Of a stretch of DNA of 64,000 nt, positions 51,945 through 62,389 are shown piece by piece. This DNA is from Lampris incognitus (Eukaryota > Chordata > Actinopteri > Lampriformes > Lampridae). Under the pieces are notes generated by a model. It searched no databases, had not been told where the DNA came from, and was given only the letters and a program-made list of their open reading frames with translations. The translations under genes were made by a program, and so were the position numbers. The stretch is from contig NC_079211.1 of assembly GCF_029633865.1 (NCBI RefSeq), positions 77,411,158-77,475,157 of the forward strand. Reading direction: 5' to 3'. The stretch's first letter is position 1; every line of letters begins with the position of its first letter.

Positions 51945-52373
51945 TGTAGAAGTATCTTCTCGACATAAAGAATACTTTCCGAATAGATTGAGCCGACTCC
52001 GTGAGTTCTTTTAACAAGTGTAACTTTTACTGCTGCTCTGCCTGTTTTTATCCAGCACATTCCATTTCCGTCTACCTCAACAAGTATCAGACATGCGCAC
52101 TTCACGTCATGGTAATAGACAGTACAACAGTGACACCTACTGGTCCTATCACTTTCACCTATCACATCTACCCCCTTAAGATGATTTCTCCAAACTAGAA
52201 AAATAACATTGTCTTTCTTGTACTGACACTTTAACAAAAATAGCAGACACCAAATATATTTGTATCGCTCAGTTCACTGTCAAATTCACTCTATTTAACA
52301 AATCAACCCTCAACTGAACATTCTAAATAAACAACTGAACCATTTTCATATTATTGCTACATTACACCTGTCA
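51945..52373 (-). repeat. gypsy D 3' LTR
   Basis: On the minus strand it starts TGACAGGTGTAATG right after a polypurine tract (AAAGGGGGGG, about 52380-52392) and ends CTTCTACA. It is 429 bp. No second LTR is present in the window. Confidence 0.65.
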
Positions 52374-52419
52374 TACCACCCCCCCTTTAAAAAAAACATA
52401 ATCCCACAGCCCATAAATC

Positions 52420-54455
52420 CACACACCTCACAAATCCAGCCTTATATCTGGTTTACTCACTCTCCCTGAGTGAGTAACATTTGTCCCCCACGCAAGATTA
52501 ACTGGTGTCTGTGGAGCTGGGGTGACCTCAGTGTCTCCATCCTCTTCCGGATCGACCCAGTCAGGACCCTTGCTGATGGATGTGGGCGTTTTGGGTGTGG
52601 CCAACAGATGACACCTGTTCCCTCTGTATTTCTCACCTTGAGCTGTCTCCACTATGTAAGACCTGGGAGTGGAGCTGGGGCTGTGGACGACTGCTGGCAT
52701 TGTCCATTGTTTTTGTCCGTCCAATTTTGTAAGCACAGTGTCCCCTGGGCTCAGTGGGGGCAGAATCCTCTCTCCATTCCTGCGGGTGTAGTAATATGCC
52801 TGCTTCTGTTTAGCTGTGGCATCGGCCTTTTTAATTTCACCTTCGTTGGGTCAGTTTGGTTTCAGATTGTCCTGTAGAGTGGGTAAATTGGTCCTGAGTT
52901 TCCTACCCATAAGCAGTTCGGCTGGACTGGCTCCGGTAGAAGCTGAAGGTGTGGCTCTGTATGTTAACAGAGCGAGGAGGGGGTCTTCCTGTCTTAGTAT
53001 CCCTTTCACTATCTGGACAGCCCTCTCTGCATGTCCATTGCTCTGAGGGTAGTGTGGGCTTGACGTTACATAGACAAAATCATAGCTTTTTAAACTCACT
53101 TAGGTCTATGGCAATTTCATGCCATGGCTGGGATGGGAGCTCACTTGACATTAAAGGCTCCTTTCTCTGTGTGCTCTTGTTTTCTCTACAGAATGCACAC
53201 TGCTGTACTTGTACTTGTTGTGATGTGTTCTGACATTTTGGGCCACCAAATGGATTAGCTAGCTCTTTCTCTGCACTTAACTAGACCCTGGTGCCCATCA
53301 TGGATTCTTTTCTCTCTAAGATAATCTCTCTCATAACTGCAGGGATGACAATGTGGCTCCCTCTAATGACTAAGCCCTTTAACTCAGATAACTCCCCTCT
53401 CACCTGGTAAAAGTCTCTGACTGTCTCAGGCACATTCTCTGCATACTCAGGCCATCCGTGCCTGATGAAACCCAGTCCTGTCTGGATTTGCAGATCCTCA
53501 TCTGTGTTTTCTTTTATCTCCTTCATTCTCTGGGGTGTGGCTGGCATCTGGCACATGACAGCATCAATATGTGCCACCACATCACCGTGGAAAGCTCCAT
53601 CTCCAAAGCACTGCTCCGGGCCTCTGGAGAGAGCGTCAGCCACTGCCAGCGTTTTGCCTGGTGCATATTCAGCTATGCCATTGAAGTGCATTAACCTCAT
53701 TAACAGCCTCTGGCATCTGATGGGAACATTGTCCAATTCTTTGCTGTTCATAAGAGGCACCAGAGGTTTATGATCAGTGACCAGCCTGAAGCTATCAAGT
53801 CCGAACAGGTACTTCTCAAATTTTTCGCAGGCCCACACGCTGGCCAAGCATTCCTTTTCGATTTGGGCGTACCTTGTCTCCGCATTGCTTAGTAGTCTCG
53901 AGCAGTGGGCCACGGGCTACCAGTGGTCTCCATGCAACTGGAGCAGGACGCCGCCCAGCCCATAGCTGCTGGCATCTGCTGACACTGCTGTAGGCTTGTT
54001 GACATCATAAAAGGCGAGTACGGGGGCGGTGGCTTGTGCAGCTTTAAGTTTGTGAAACCCTTTATGCTGTGCGGGCCCCCAACACCCACTCCGTCTTTCC
54101 TTTCAGCAGCTCATAAAGTGGCTGACCCACAGTGGATAGCTCCGGAACATACTTTGCCAGGTAATTCACCATCCCCAGAAATCTTTTGAGTTCCGTTACA
54201 TTTTGGGGCTGTGGAAAGTTCTCTATTCCTGTCACTTTGTCTGGGTCAGGTCTGGTTCCTGTCTCAAACGCTGCTGACTTCCTCCACCTGCTTCACTAGG
54301 CCCATCGCTACAGCCTCAGGGCGGCCTAGTAGGGCGTTGCTTTCTCCTCTTATGACGTACATAGGAAAGGAATACCGTTTCCCCTTGTAGCTGGTGGTGG
54401 CCTGAAACAGTCTTACGCAGCTGAGGTTTCCCCCTGAGCTTATGAAGTGTGTGTC
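52420..54455 (-). pseudogene. gypsy D Pol remnant with RT and integrase cores deleted
   Basis: From right to left: protease C-terminal part (YSFPMYVIRGESNALLGRPE, 54390-54330), directly followed by post-RT sequence (NVTELKRFLGMVNYLAKYVP, 54220-54160). The RT catalytic core, including its YLDD box, is therefore missing. RNase H follows ([40 protein letters not shown]), then the integrase zinc domain ([12 protein letters not shown]) and first Asp (HEIAIDL). It then jumps to the segment with [14 protein letters not shown] (catalytic Glu), losing the second Asp. The C-terminal tail runs to 52428. Confidence 0.85.
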
Positions 54456-57365
54456 GGGGAAGTTGCAATCTTATTCTATTTTTCAGTGTTTTGAAAGTCC
54501 CTTGGCTGATGTATTTGATGGGCTTGTATTTAAGTGCATCCAGAAATTTAGAGATCTTTTTTGTACATTTATCAATAATGGAAACCAGCCTAATTCTGCC
54601 CTACATGTGTTGTTTGGTGTTTTCCTTTGTATTTTCAGAATCATTCTACAGAATTCAGCATGTAGGGTTCCTGCTGGATGCTTGTCCCATCTAGTGTAGC
54701 TGGAAAGACTGAGTGGACCCCATACCTCACTTCCATATAGCGCAGTGGGCAGAATTACACTATGAAACAGTTTGCACCAGATGGAGATTGGTATATCAAT
54801 GTTAAAGAATTTATTTTTAATTGCATATAGAGCTCTGCCAGCTTTTTGCTTTAGGTTATTCACTGCCCTACTGAAACTCCCTGATGCTGTAATAATTAGA
54901 CCAAGGTAAGTATACTGCATCGTATGCTCTAAGGTAATGCTACGTAGAGTCAACTGGTATCTATTTTCCTGACATCTGGGCTTCTTCTGGAAGATCATTA
55001 CTTTTGTCTTTTTTGGATTTATTGTCAGGGCCCAGTGCTGGCAATAGTCCTCAAGCAGGTCTAGTAGTTGTTGCAGCCCACCTGCGGTTGGTGACAACAA
55101 AACTAGATCATCTGCATAAAGCAAACATTTCACTTCCATGTCATACAGGGGGAGACCTGGTGTTGCAGACTGTTCCAGCTGCACCGCCAGTTCATTAATA
55201 TATATATTAAACAGTGTCAGGCTAAGTCCACAGCCCTGTCTCACCCCTCTATTCTGAGTGAAGAACTCAGTGTGTTTGTCTCCAATCTTAACTGCACATT
55301 TGTTGTCCGAATACATTGGCTTTATTATGTCATACACTTTACCCCCTACACCGTTTGGAAAAGTTTATAGAATAGTCCTTCATGCCAAATAGAGTCGAAA
55401 GCTTTTTTGAAGTCAATAAAACAAGCAAATATTTTTCCATTTTTGGTGTTATTCACATTTTCATTTATGGGGGTGTGTAGGGTGTAAATATGGTCCGTAG
55501 TCCGGTGATTTGGGAGGAAGCCAATTTGACCTTTGCTCAGGACACTGTGTTCGTTAAGGAGGGTTAGAATTCGATTGTTCAAAATGCGATTAAACACCTT
55601 CCCCAGACTACTGCTCACACAAATGCCTCTGAAATTATTAGGATCCAATTTGTCTCCATTTTTATGAATAGTAGTTATAAGCCCTTTGCTCCAGATGTCA
55701 GGAAAATATCCCGAACTTAGAAGGATGGTGAATAATTTGAGTACTGCCCTTTGCAGCTCAGGTGTGCTGTTTTTAAGCATCTCGCTTCTGATGCTGTCAA
55801 GGCCACAAGCTTTATTGGGTTTTAAGGATTTGAGCTTCTGTGCTAATTCTTCTTGTGTTATTGGAAAATCCAGTGGGTTTTGGTTGTCTTTTATAGTGCA
55901 TTCGAGCAACTGTAATTTCTGTTTGATCAGATTGTACTTGGAATTTGAGTGTTCTTGTTGGATTTCCGAATAGATATGCTCAAAATGATTTTTCCAAATT
56001 TCTCCATTTTGGATAGGCAGGTCTTGTGATTTTGTAGTGGTCAAATTATTCCACATTTCCCAGAATTGGTTTTGATTCGGGGAATGTTCTATTTCCTGTA
56101 GGGTTCTATCTACATGGCTTTGTTTTTTTCATTCTTAATGTGTGTTTATATAGTTTTAATGTTTCGCTATATTTCTTTCTTATATCCATATTTTGAGGTT
56201 GGTAGTGTTTCAGGTTTGACAATTTACGCAGTTCTTTTCTTATATTTTTACAATCATTGTCAAACCATTTTTCATTTTTAGATTGTTTCTTTTTTCTGTT
56301 GTTGATCCTTGGTAGGACCATGTTTGCTGCCGTCTGAAAGATATAATTGATTTCATTGACAGCTTGGTTGGTATTGTCCTTAGTTTCAAACGGTTTGTTA
56401 ATGAAGTTAGTAATCATATTAAGTAATTTGGATGAATTCAGGATATTGATACATTTTTCTGCACTGTCTGGAGCCCATCTGTAGATCTTATTCATTTTGA
56501 ACAGCTTGCTGGGCTCCTCTATAGGCATTTGAGTCAGGTTAATAGTTTTGAAGAAAATCATAATTTGGTTAGAAAGAGGAGTTTGTTGTCTGACAGTGAA
56601 TGCGTTGAAGGAGGTGGGGTCCATGTCAGTTATTGCATAGTCAACTACACTAGCTCCAAGACCTGAACAACATGTGAACCTTCCCAGAGAGTCCCCTCTG
56701 ATCCTACCATTAAGCGTGTACAGGCCAGAGGCGCGACAGAGGTGCACTAGCTCCTTACCAGCCTTGTTCACAGTACGGTCGAGGGAGCTCCTTTTAATGA
56801 GGCTTGGTGAGAGGTACAGGGAATGTTGACCAAACACATGTCTGTTACCCTGAGGGTCAATGGTATCACTCATTGAACCTGTTCTTGCGTTAAATTCTCC
56901 ACGCAGCAGCACATTTCCCTGGGCCAGGAAAAGGCTTACCTCTTCATGGAGGTTACTCAGGAGATCCTCATCATAATATGGAGATTCAGTTGGGGGAGAA
57001 TATAGAGCACAGAGATAGATATCTTTGTTTGATATGCCAATTTTATTGCTGAGTTTTAGCCAGCAGTGGGATGTTCCAATTTTAATTTTTGAAATGTGGT
57101 TGGTTAAACATCCTCTGTACCAAATCAAAATACCTCCGGAGTCTCGTCCACGCTGTACTGAGTTGAGTTTAGTCGACGGAATAATTATTTCATTGTAACC
57201 TGAGGGACAGTGGGTGGTTATGTCTTCACGACACCAGGTTTCAGTTAATATGACTATGTCGACATTATCAATGTTTTTTAAGAAGTCAAGGTCTCTACTC
57301 CTCATTCCAAAGGAGGATGAGAAGAGACCCTGGATGTTCCAACAAGAGGCAGAAAAAGAACACAT
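54456..57365 (-). pseudogene. LINE family X copy 2, ORF2 (two frameshifts, 3' end missing)
   Basis: Endonuclease 57365-56106 intact: CWNIQGLFS, VIVILTETW-type DIVILTETWC (Glu), LYSPPTES, LRGEFNARTG (Glu-Phe for the usual Asp-Phe) and VVDYAITDMD. RT 56056-54483: LKPNKACGLDSIRSEMLK, NNFRGICVSSSLGKVFN, CFIDFKKAFDSIWH (Asp), NRGVRQGCGLSLTLFNIYIN, then the catalytic CLLYADDLVLLSP. Frames change near 56080 and 55340. The sequence ends within the C-terminal domain where gypsy D begins, so the 3' end is lost, unlike the usual LINE 5' truncation. Clade not resolved. Confidence 0.87.
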
Positions 57366-57684
57366 GAAAAGAAAATATACAACGAGTCTCTTTTGTGAGA
57401 CAGAGAATTATTAAGTTACAGTGAAAGAAGACATATATAAAATATCATGATAACTCTTACCAAATACCTCACTATCGATATTGTGGGCATTATTATAGAC
57501 ACCCAGAGCCAAATCAACACTCAGGATTCCCCCGTGTAAGTGGTTACCCCATCAAGACCTGATGACACGTAGAGGTCGCCCTAGATGCTGCCATGCAGGA
57601 GTCTGGAGCACAGGGTGTGGAGCATCTCCTTTATCTCTCCCAGCTCGGTCTTGGCTGGGGCAGTGGGTGTGGGAGGGGGCTGGG

Positions 57685-58923
57685 CTAATGCAGCAGCATA
57701 GCTTTGTGGCCTGTGCTGTGGGGGACAGGCTCTGTCAGGTGTTGCTGCCTGTTTGCTTTTTGGAGGGGTTGGGTGCACAGGTTTCTTGGACCTGGGGGAA
57801 GCAGCACGTAGGTGTGGGGGTGTGTAGGGCTTTCGGCCCAAAGGTGAGTATGGAGTATGGGGCTGGGGGGGGGTCCAGGTATTGTCTGCTCTGGGGGGAA
57901 AGGGGGGTATCTGGGGATGTGGGAGGGTTCTGGTCTGTAGTCTCCTACTGATGAAGGATAGGTGGGTGTGGTTGGGTTGCGGCCCAAAGCAACATCTTTT
58001 AGGGTCCTCGCAAAAATCCGCACCCTCTCCTTGTGAAGGTGCATTCCATCGTAGAGGTCATGGAGGCTGATGGCTGGATGGTGAGCCAGGTGGACATTGG
58101 GAGGAGCAGCACAGCCTCTGCTGATGTCTGCATTGATTCCATGGATTATATGGGGTGGGGTGTCAGGCCGTGGCAGCAGTGTTGACACCACGATCCGTGC
58201 CTCTGGGAATTCTCCACTTGCTCTCTCTGCCACTCTACGCACCGCCACAGCCGTGTCACTGTGCAGAGAGTGCAGGCCATTGGTCACGGTATGGATGATG
58301 ATGCATTGCGGGCTCCCAAGAGGTTCCTTGTTCAGGAGCTGTAGTGCATGGCCAGTAGTGCTGCATCGTTTTGCTGTCACGTGATATCCGGGGAACAGTT
58401 TCTGAGGGTCCATGAACTTCTGGTTTGAGTCCATGAGCAGGGCTACGTGTGGGAGCTGTTTGTTTGTCTTGGTGTGAGGAGATTGGTTGGGTCGGGGGGG
58501 GGGGGTTGTGTGCTTTGTGTGAGTGGTCTCTGTGTCATGTTTGTTGGTTGTTCTAGTGTCAGGGGAGGTGTGATGGTCTGTATGGGTGTTAGTGGCATTG
58601 TTTTGGGAGACTGAAGCCCTGGCCCTGGTGTTCTCTTGGAGATCTGTCCTAAGATCCTCCATCTGTTTCATGAGGTTCCTCTCTTTCAGTAGCGCCTCCT
58701 TCTCTACTTGTGCTACTTGGGAATGTAGGTTTTGGTTTTCCACCTGTAGCTGCTTCACGGTCTCTTGTAGCTCTAAGACAGTCAGTCTGTCCTCTGTTCT
58801 CAGCTGTTCCAACGCCTCCCTTAGCTGCTGGATGGAGCTGGTGGTGGTGTCAGAAAGCCTGGCCTGGGTGAACTCCCTAAATAGTCCATGGGCCAGAGCC
58901 CAAAATTTCCTATTTCGGTACAC
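57685..58923 (-). CDS. LINE family X ORF1 (coiled coil plus esterase-like domain)
   Basis: 412 residues on the minus strand, upstream of ORF2 in element order. Residues about 25-100 are a heptad-type coiled coil (LQETVKQLQVENQNLHSQVA). A Thr/His-rich linker follows. Residues about 160-300 hold a segment VALLMDSNQKFMDPQKLFPG, then PQCIIIHTVTNGLHSL and DGMHLHKERV. Its GDSL-family esterase-like pattern (LLMDSN, HTxTN, GxHLH) is known from several LINE ORF1 proteins. The C-terminus is Pro-rich. The frame is open, although ORF2 of the same copy is broken. Confidence 0.75.
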   Translation of the reverse strand: MYRNRKFWALAHGLFREFTQARLSDTTTSSIQQLREALEQLRTEDRLTVLELQETVKQLQVENQNLHSQVAQVEKEALLKERNLMKQMEDLRTDLQENTRARASVSQNNATNTHTDHHTSPDTRTTNKHDTETTHTKHTTPPPRPNQSPHTKTNKQLPHVALLMDSNQKFMDPQKLFPGYHVTAKRCSTTGHALQLLNKEPLGSPQCIIIHTVTNGLHSLHSDTAVAVRRVAERASGEFPEARIVVSTLLPRPDTPPHIIHGINADISRGCAAPPNVHLAHHPAISLHDLYDGMHLHKERVRIFARTLKDVALGRNPTTPTYPSSVGDYRPEPSHIPRYPPFPPEQTIPGPPPSPILHTHLWAESPTHPHTYVLLPPGPRNLCTQPLQKANRQQHLTEPVPHSTGHKAMLLH

Positions 58924-60120
58924 TCAAGGTGGCAAAACTTACTTATAATTTTTGAAAGGATCCATGTCTGTAGATGATATTTTGGTATGATAACCATTCC
59001 TGAGTGGCAGCTGTATCACAGTTATCAGCTCATGAAGTTAACCACCCCCTAAAGTAAATTGCATTTTAGACGCTGGTGCATATCCTGGTTTAGCCTCATG
59101 GTCAGGACATTTTTCAATGTTCGATAATATTGTCTTTGGTATCATTTTAAAGGGGACCTTCTTAGCTTTCATTCAAGCCCTGTTGTGGATATTTCTCACA
59201 AATATAGAGGTCGCTTGAGCTCTTCAACCCGTCAATAACACACATCTTTCTGCAATGTTCGCCTAAACTATATACTTTCTTTTAGCCCTGTGGCATCTAG
59301 GAATATCAGGGACACAAAACACAAAAACTGGAATACTCACAGGACTGTAAAGATTCAGGAAATGTATAATATACCCATACTATTTCATTGTGTGAGGTGA
59401 TTGTGAACCTTAGATTAGAAGGGCATTATTACTAAGAAACTAACTAGACCAAAGCCAGTTAGTCCATGGGTCAGACCAGATATCGATATCACCCAAGGTG
59501 ACACAACTTCACTGGTGCCATTTTATTTGGTACACTAACAGAAGTAAAATAATACATGATAACCTTTCCAAATGAGCAGCTATTTCATTTTTCTTTCAGG
59601 AAACCTGTTTCTGTGCCTCTCACGATTGTGTATTTGCCCAGATTTTTACAAATATAGCATTTCAACACCCCTGGTACTGATTAGCCTAGCTTAAACTCTG
59701 GGACAGTTCTTAGTTGGCCAACAACCAAGGATAACCAGTACTGTGTACTTCCATTCATTGTGCTAAGCTAGGCTAACGTGCAGCCAGATAGCTTTCTACT
59801 AAACACATATAGAGGAAACTGGTATCTATCTTCTTGTCTCACTCTGGAGAAGATTGTAAGCTAATTTCCCATAATGTTAGCATGTTCTTTTAATGTATAT
59901 GTTAATATGATTAGTTAAAGTGGCTACGAGGAACTTTCATCTTGTGTTGATTTTAGCGGCCTCATGTGGACAAAATACAGCTGTTGCATAGCAACTAGGT
60001 AATGTATCTATTTGTGGCGATGTAAGATAAATAATGGTAATATGACGCTGGTGAAGCAAAGTAAACTTTGTTTTAGTAGTGTTCATACACCTAAGTTACA
60101 TGTATTTGTTTGTATGTGGC
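58924..60120. other. intergenic/intronic sequence, no gene seen
   Basis: No reading frame, tandem repeat or element ends that I can name. The last part (about 59690-60110, including GAGGAACTTTCATCTTGTGT) resembles widespread fish non-autonomous repeats seen in UTRs, but I cannot assign a family. Confidence 0.4.
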
Positions 60121-60139
60121 AGGTGAAAACTGACTGAAT

Positions 60140-60228
60140 ATGGCCACTGGTGAACAAGCAAGTTTTTACCCAATACCAAAGCGCCCACGGGTGGAGTGCA
60201 TTATCCACTGTTCTGATGATACAGATAA
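60140..60228 (+). other. short coding-like fragment cut by gypsy E
   Basis: MATGEQASFYPIPKRPRVEC then IIHCSDDTDN, 30 residues, preceded by an acceptor-like GTATGTGGCAG. It reads like the N-terminus of an unnamed fish protein family, possibly transposon-derived, and stops where the gypsy E LTR seems to begin. No function assigned. Confidence 0.35.
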
Positions 60229-60999
60229 TGTTGTGGTTACACCGCCCCGAGCTGCCTCCCCGGCACGTTCAAGCCACTCCCCCAGCTCGGACGTGCCGGA
60301 AACATCCGAGCGCTCGGCTCGCGCTCTGAGACGAGCGCTGCACTGCACCAGGTGTTTGCCATCATCCATCAGGCACACCTGTGGCAATCAGGCAGCCTTC
60401 TACAAAGAGCCTCCCAGAACGTCTCTCAGTGCTTCGACGTACTGAACCCTGCGGTAAAGTTCTGACAAGCCCTCCAGCGTTCCTTGCTTTCTGTTTATTC
60501 CCCAGTGTCTTATCTTCGTGTCTCTGTTTCCTCCCAAGACTCTCCCTCCGCGATTTCCACGGCTCCCCGCGTCTCCCTCGTCCCCAGCGACCTTCACGTT
60601 TCTCCCCGGACCTCTCCTGCGATCTCCCCCCTTGTCCGTCTACCTGGACCCCTCCTTTCGGACTCGACTTCCCGGATCTCGGACCTGGACTTTCTCGGAC
60701 AACCCCTCTTGGATCACGGACTGGACTTTCTCGCCAGGTGCACGCACATTTCTTCAACACCTCCTGGTCATTTACATACCGCACCACACATTGGCTAAAA
60801 ACACTCACACATAGTTATACACGCAAACCACGGGACACCACACATAGTTTATTCACACATCCCACTAACAGAACGCCTTTTTTTCACCATACATTTCCCT
60901 CCCACAATAAAACCCCCCTTTGTAGACTTAGAAGTCATCTCGTGTCTGTCTGTCTTGGGTTTCGCCACACGGGTCAGGTTCTGGTGCGCGAGCATAACA
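60229..60999 (+). repeat. gypsy E 5' LTR (left edge uncertain)
   Basis: It ends GAGCATAACA, 16 bases before the Gag ATG at 61016. It holds an AATAAAA signal at 60907. The left edge is set at TGTTGTGG by position only. No tRNA-type TGG primer site follows; self-priming is known for the sushi/Tf1 group, to which the coding part points. Confidence 0.55.
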
Positions 61000-61015
61000 G
61001 AACGTCGAAGCCATT

Positions 61016-62389
61016 ATGGACCCAGGCAAACCCAAGGAGCGGACGGTCCCTGTGACGCCCCTGAGCCCCGTCCCCCTAGAGGCAGTAGTAAGAAGTCACA
61101 GTTGCCAACTTGCCTCTCTCTGCTCAGAGCTTACTACTGCCTTCACCCGTGTCACCGGAGAGATCAGCGATCTTCAGTCCGGCTCCCAGGCCGCGACGAG
61201 CACGTTAGATGCCCTCACCGCGCAGATCGCTGCACTCTCCACAGCGGTCTCCAGGATGAGCGACCACCCTGCCCTGGCCTCGGTCTCTGCCCCCAGCTCG
61301 GCCTCCGGTTTCCCCGTTCCTGGTCCCGACGTTCCCCCTCCGAGTCAACCCCCACTGGACCCCCGGTGCGAGCCTAACCTCCCCTGCCCCAAGGCCTTCG
61401 GTGGGGAGTTCGAGCTGTGCAGGGGTTTCCTTGGTCAGTGTGAGCTCCTGTTCAAACACCAGCCAGCTAGGTATAGGACAGGAGAGACCAAGGTAGCCCT
61501 TGTCATGTCCCTCCTCACCGGCAAAGCCCTCAGCTGGGCCATAGCGGCGGTAGGCCATACCGAGCAGCTCGCCTCGGACTATGGTGCCTTCCGCCGCGAG
61601 TTCAATCTGGTGTTCGACCACCCAGCTGACGGGCAGGACGCTGCCGGCCGCCTCCATTCCATCCAACAGGGAGCCAGGTCGGTGGCAGAGTATTCCCGGG
61701 AGGTAAGGATACTCGCGGCAGACAGTGGGTGGGATGACACTGCGCTCAAGAGCGCGTACAGGAGGGGGCTGAGCGAGCCCATCAAAGATCTTATCGTTCG
61801 GGACCGCCCTGCCTCCTTCAACGAGCTCGTCACCCTCGCCCTCCAGATGGACGAACGGCTGCGGGAGCGGCGCCAGGAGCGCGCCCCGCGCGCTGGCCCC
61901 TCCCATAGACCAAGCCCCGTCCGTCCTACCGGTGCCTTCCCTGGGTCAGCGTCCCATGGGCTCTCTCCACCCTCACACTCCACCTCGCAACCCTGGGTGG
62001 CTTCTGGATCCAGGCCGGAGGAGGAGCCCATGCAGTTGGGTCGGTCACGGCTCCCGCTGGAAGTTAGGGAGCAGAGGATGCATGGCCACCTCTGCCTCTA
62101 CTGCGGGAGGTCGGGCCACTATATCAAGGCCTGCCCGACTCGCCCAAAAAGACCCGGCTCACTTGTGAGTCTGACGACCCTTCCTCAGCCCCAGCCCAAG
62201 AAGGAGCACAACCACCTCTTTCCGGTCACTCTCACCTGGGGTAACCGCTCACTGTCTGTTGGTGCACTCCTGGATTCGGGGGCGGACGAGTGTTTGATGG
62301 ACACTTCGCTGGCCCGGCAGGCCGGCATTCCACTCGTCCCCCTAGACACACCCCTCACAGCCCAAGCCCTACGGACGTTCACTAGGTAA
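61016..62389 (+). CDS. gypsy E Gag with start of protease
   Basis: 457 residues. A coiled N-terminus is followed by a capsid region (about 115-280: CPKAFGGEFELCRGFLGQCE, MSLLTGKALSWA, YRRGLSEPIKDLIV). A CCHC knuckle CLYCGRSGHYIKAC lies near 358-371. The protease active site ALLDSGADECLMD lies near 417-429. This is the PEG10/RTL-like Gag layout. The frame ends at TAA 62387-62389 because of an extra base; the protease continues in another frame (KITHSTASLTLTL). Confidence 0.9.
   Translation: MDPGKPKERTVPVTPLSPVPLEAVVRSHSCQLASLCSELTTAFTRVTGEISDLQSGSQAATSTLDALTAQIAALSTAVSRMSDHPALASVSAPSSASGFPVPGPDVPPPSQPPLDPRCEPNLPCPKAFGGEFELCRGFLGQCELLFKHQPARYRTGETKVALVMSLLTGKALSWAIAAVGHTEQLASDYGAFRREFNLVFDHPADGQDAAGRLHSIQQGARSVAEYSREVRILAADSGWDDTALKSAYRRGLSEPIKDLIVRDRPASFNELVTLALQMDERLRERRQERAPRAGPSHRPSPVRPTGAFPGSASHGLSPPSHSTSQPWVASGSRPEEEPMQLGRSRLPLEVREQRMHGHLCLYCGRSGHYIKACPTRPKRPGSLVSLTTLPQPQPKKEHNHLFPVTLTWGNRSLSVGALLDSGADECLMDTSLARQAGIPLVPLDTPLTAQALRTFTR

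Noticed and set aside
57562..57951. Plus-strand frame of 129 residues
   Set aside because: Antisense of the Pro-rich end of LINE ORF1.
60381..61055. Plus-strand frame of 224 residues
   Set aside because: Low-complexity Pro/Ser/Thr translation of the gypsy E LTR, upstream of the real Gag start.
61205..61906. Minus-strand frame of 233 residues
   Set aside because: Shadow of gypsy E Gag in GC-rich sequence.
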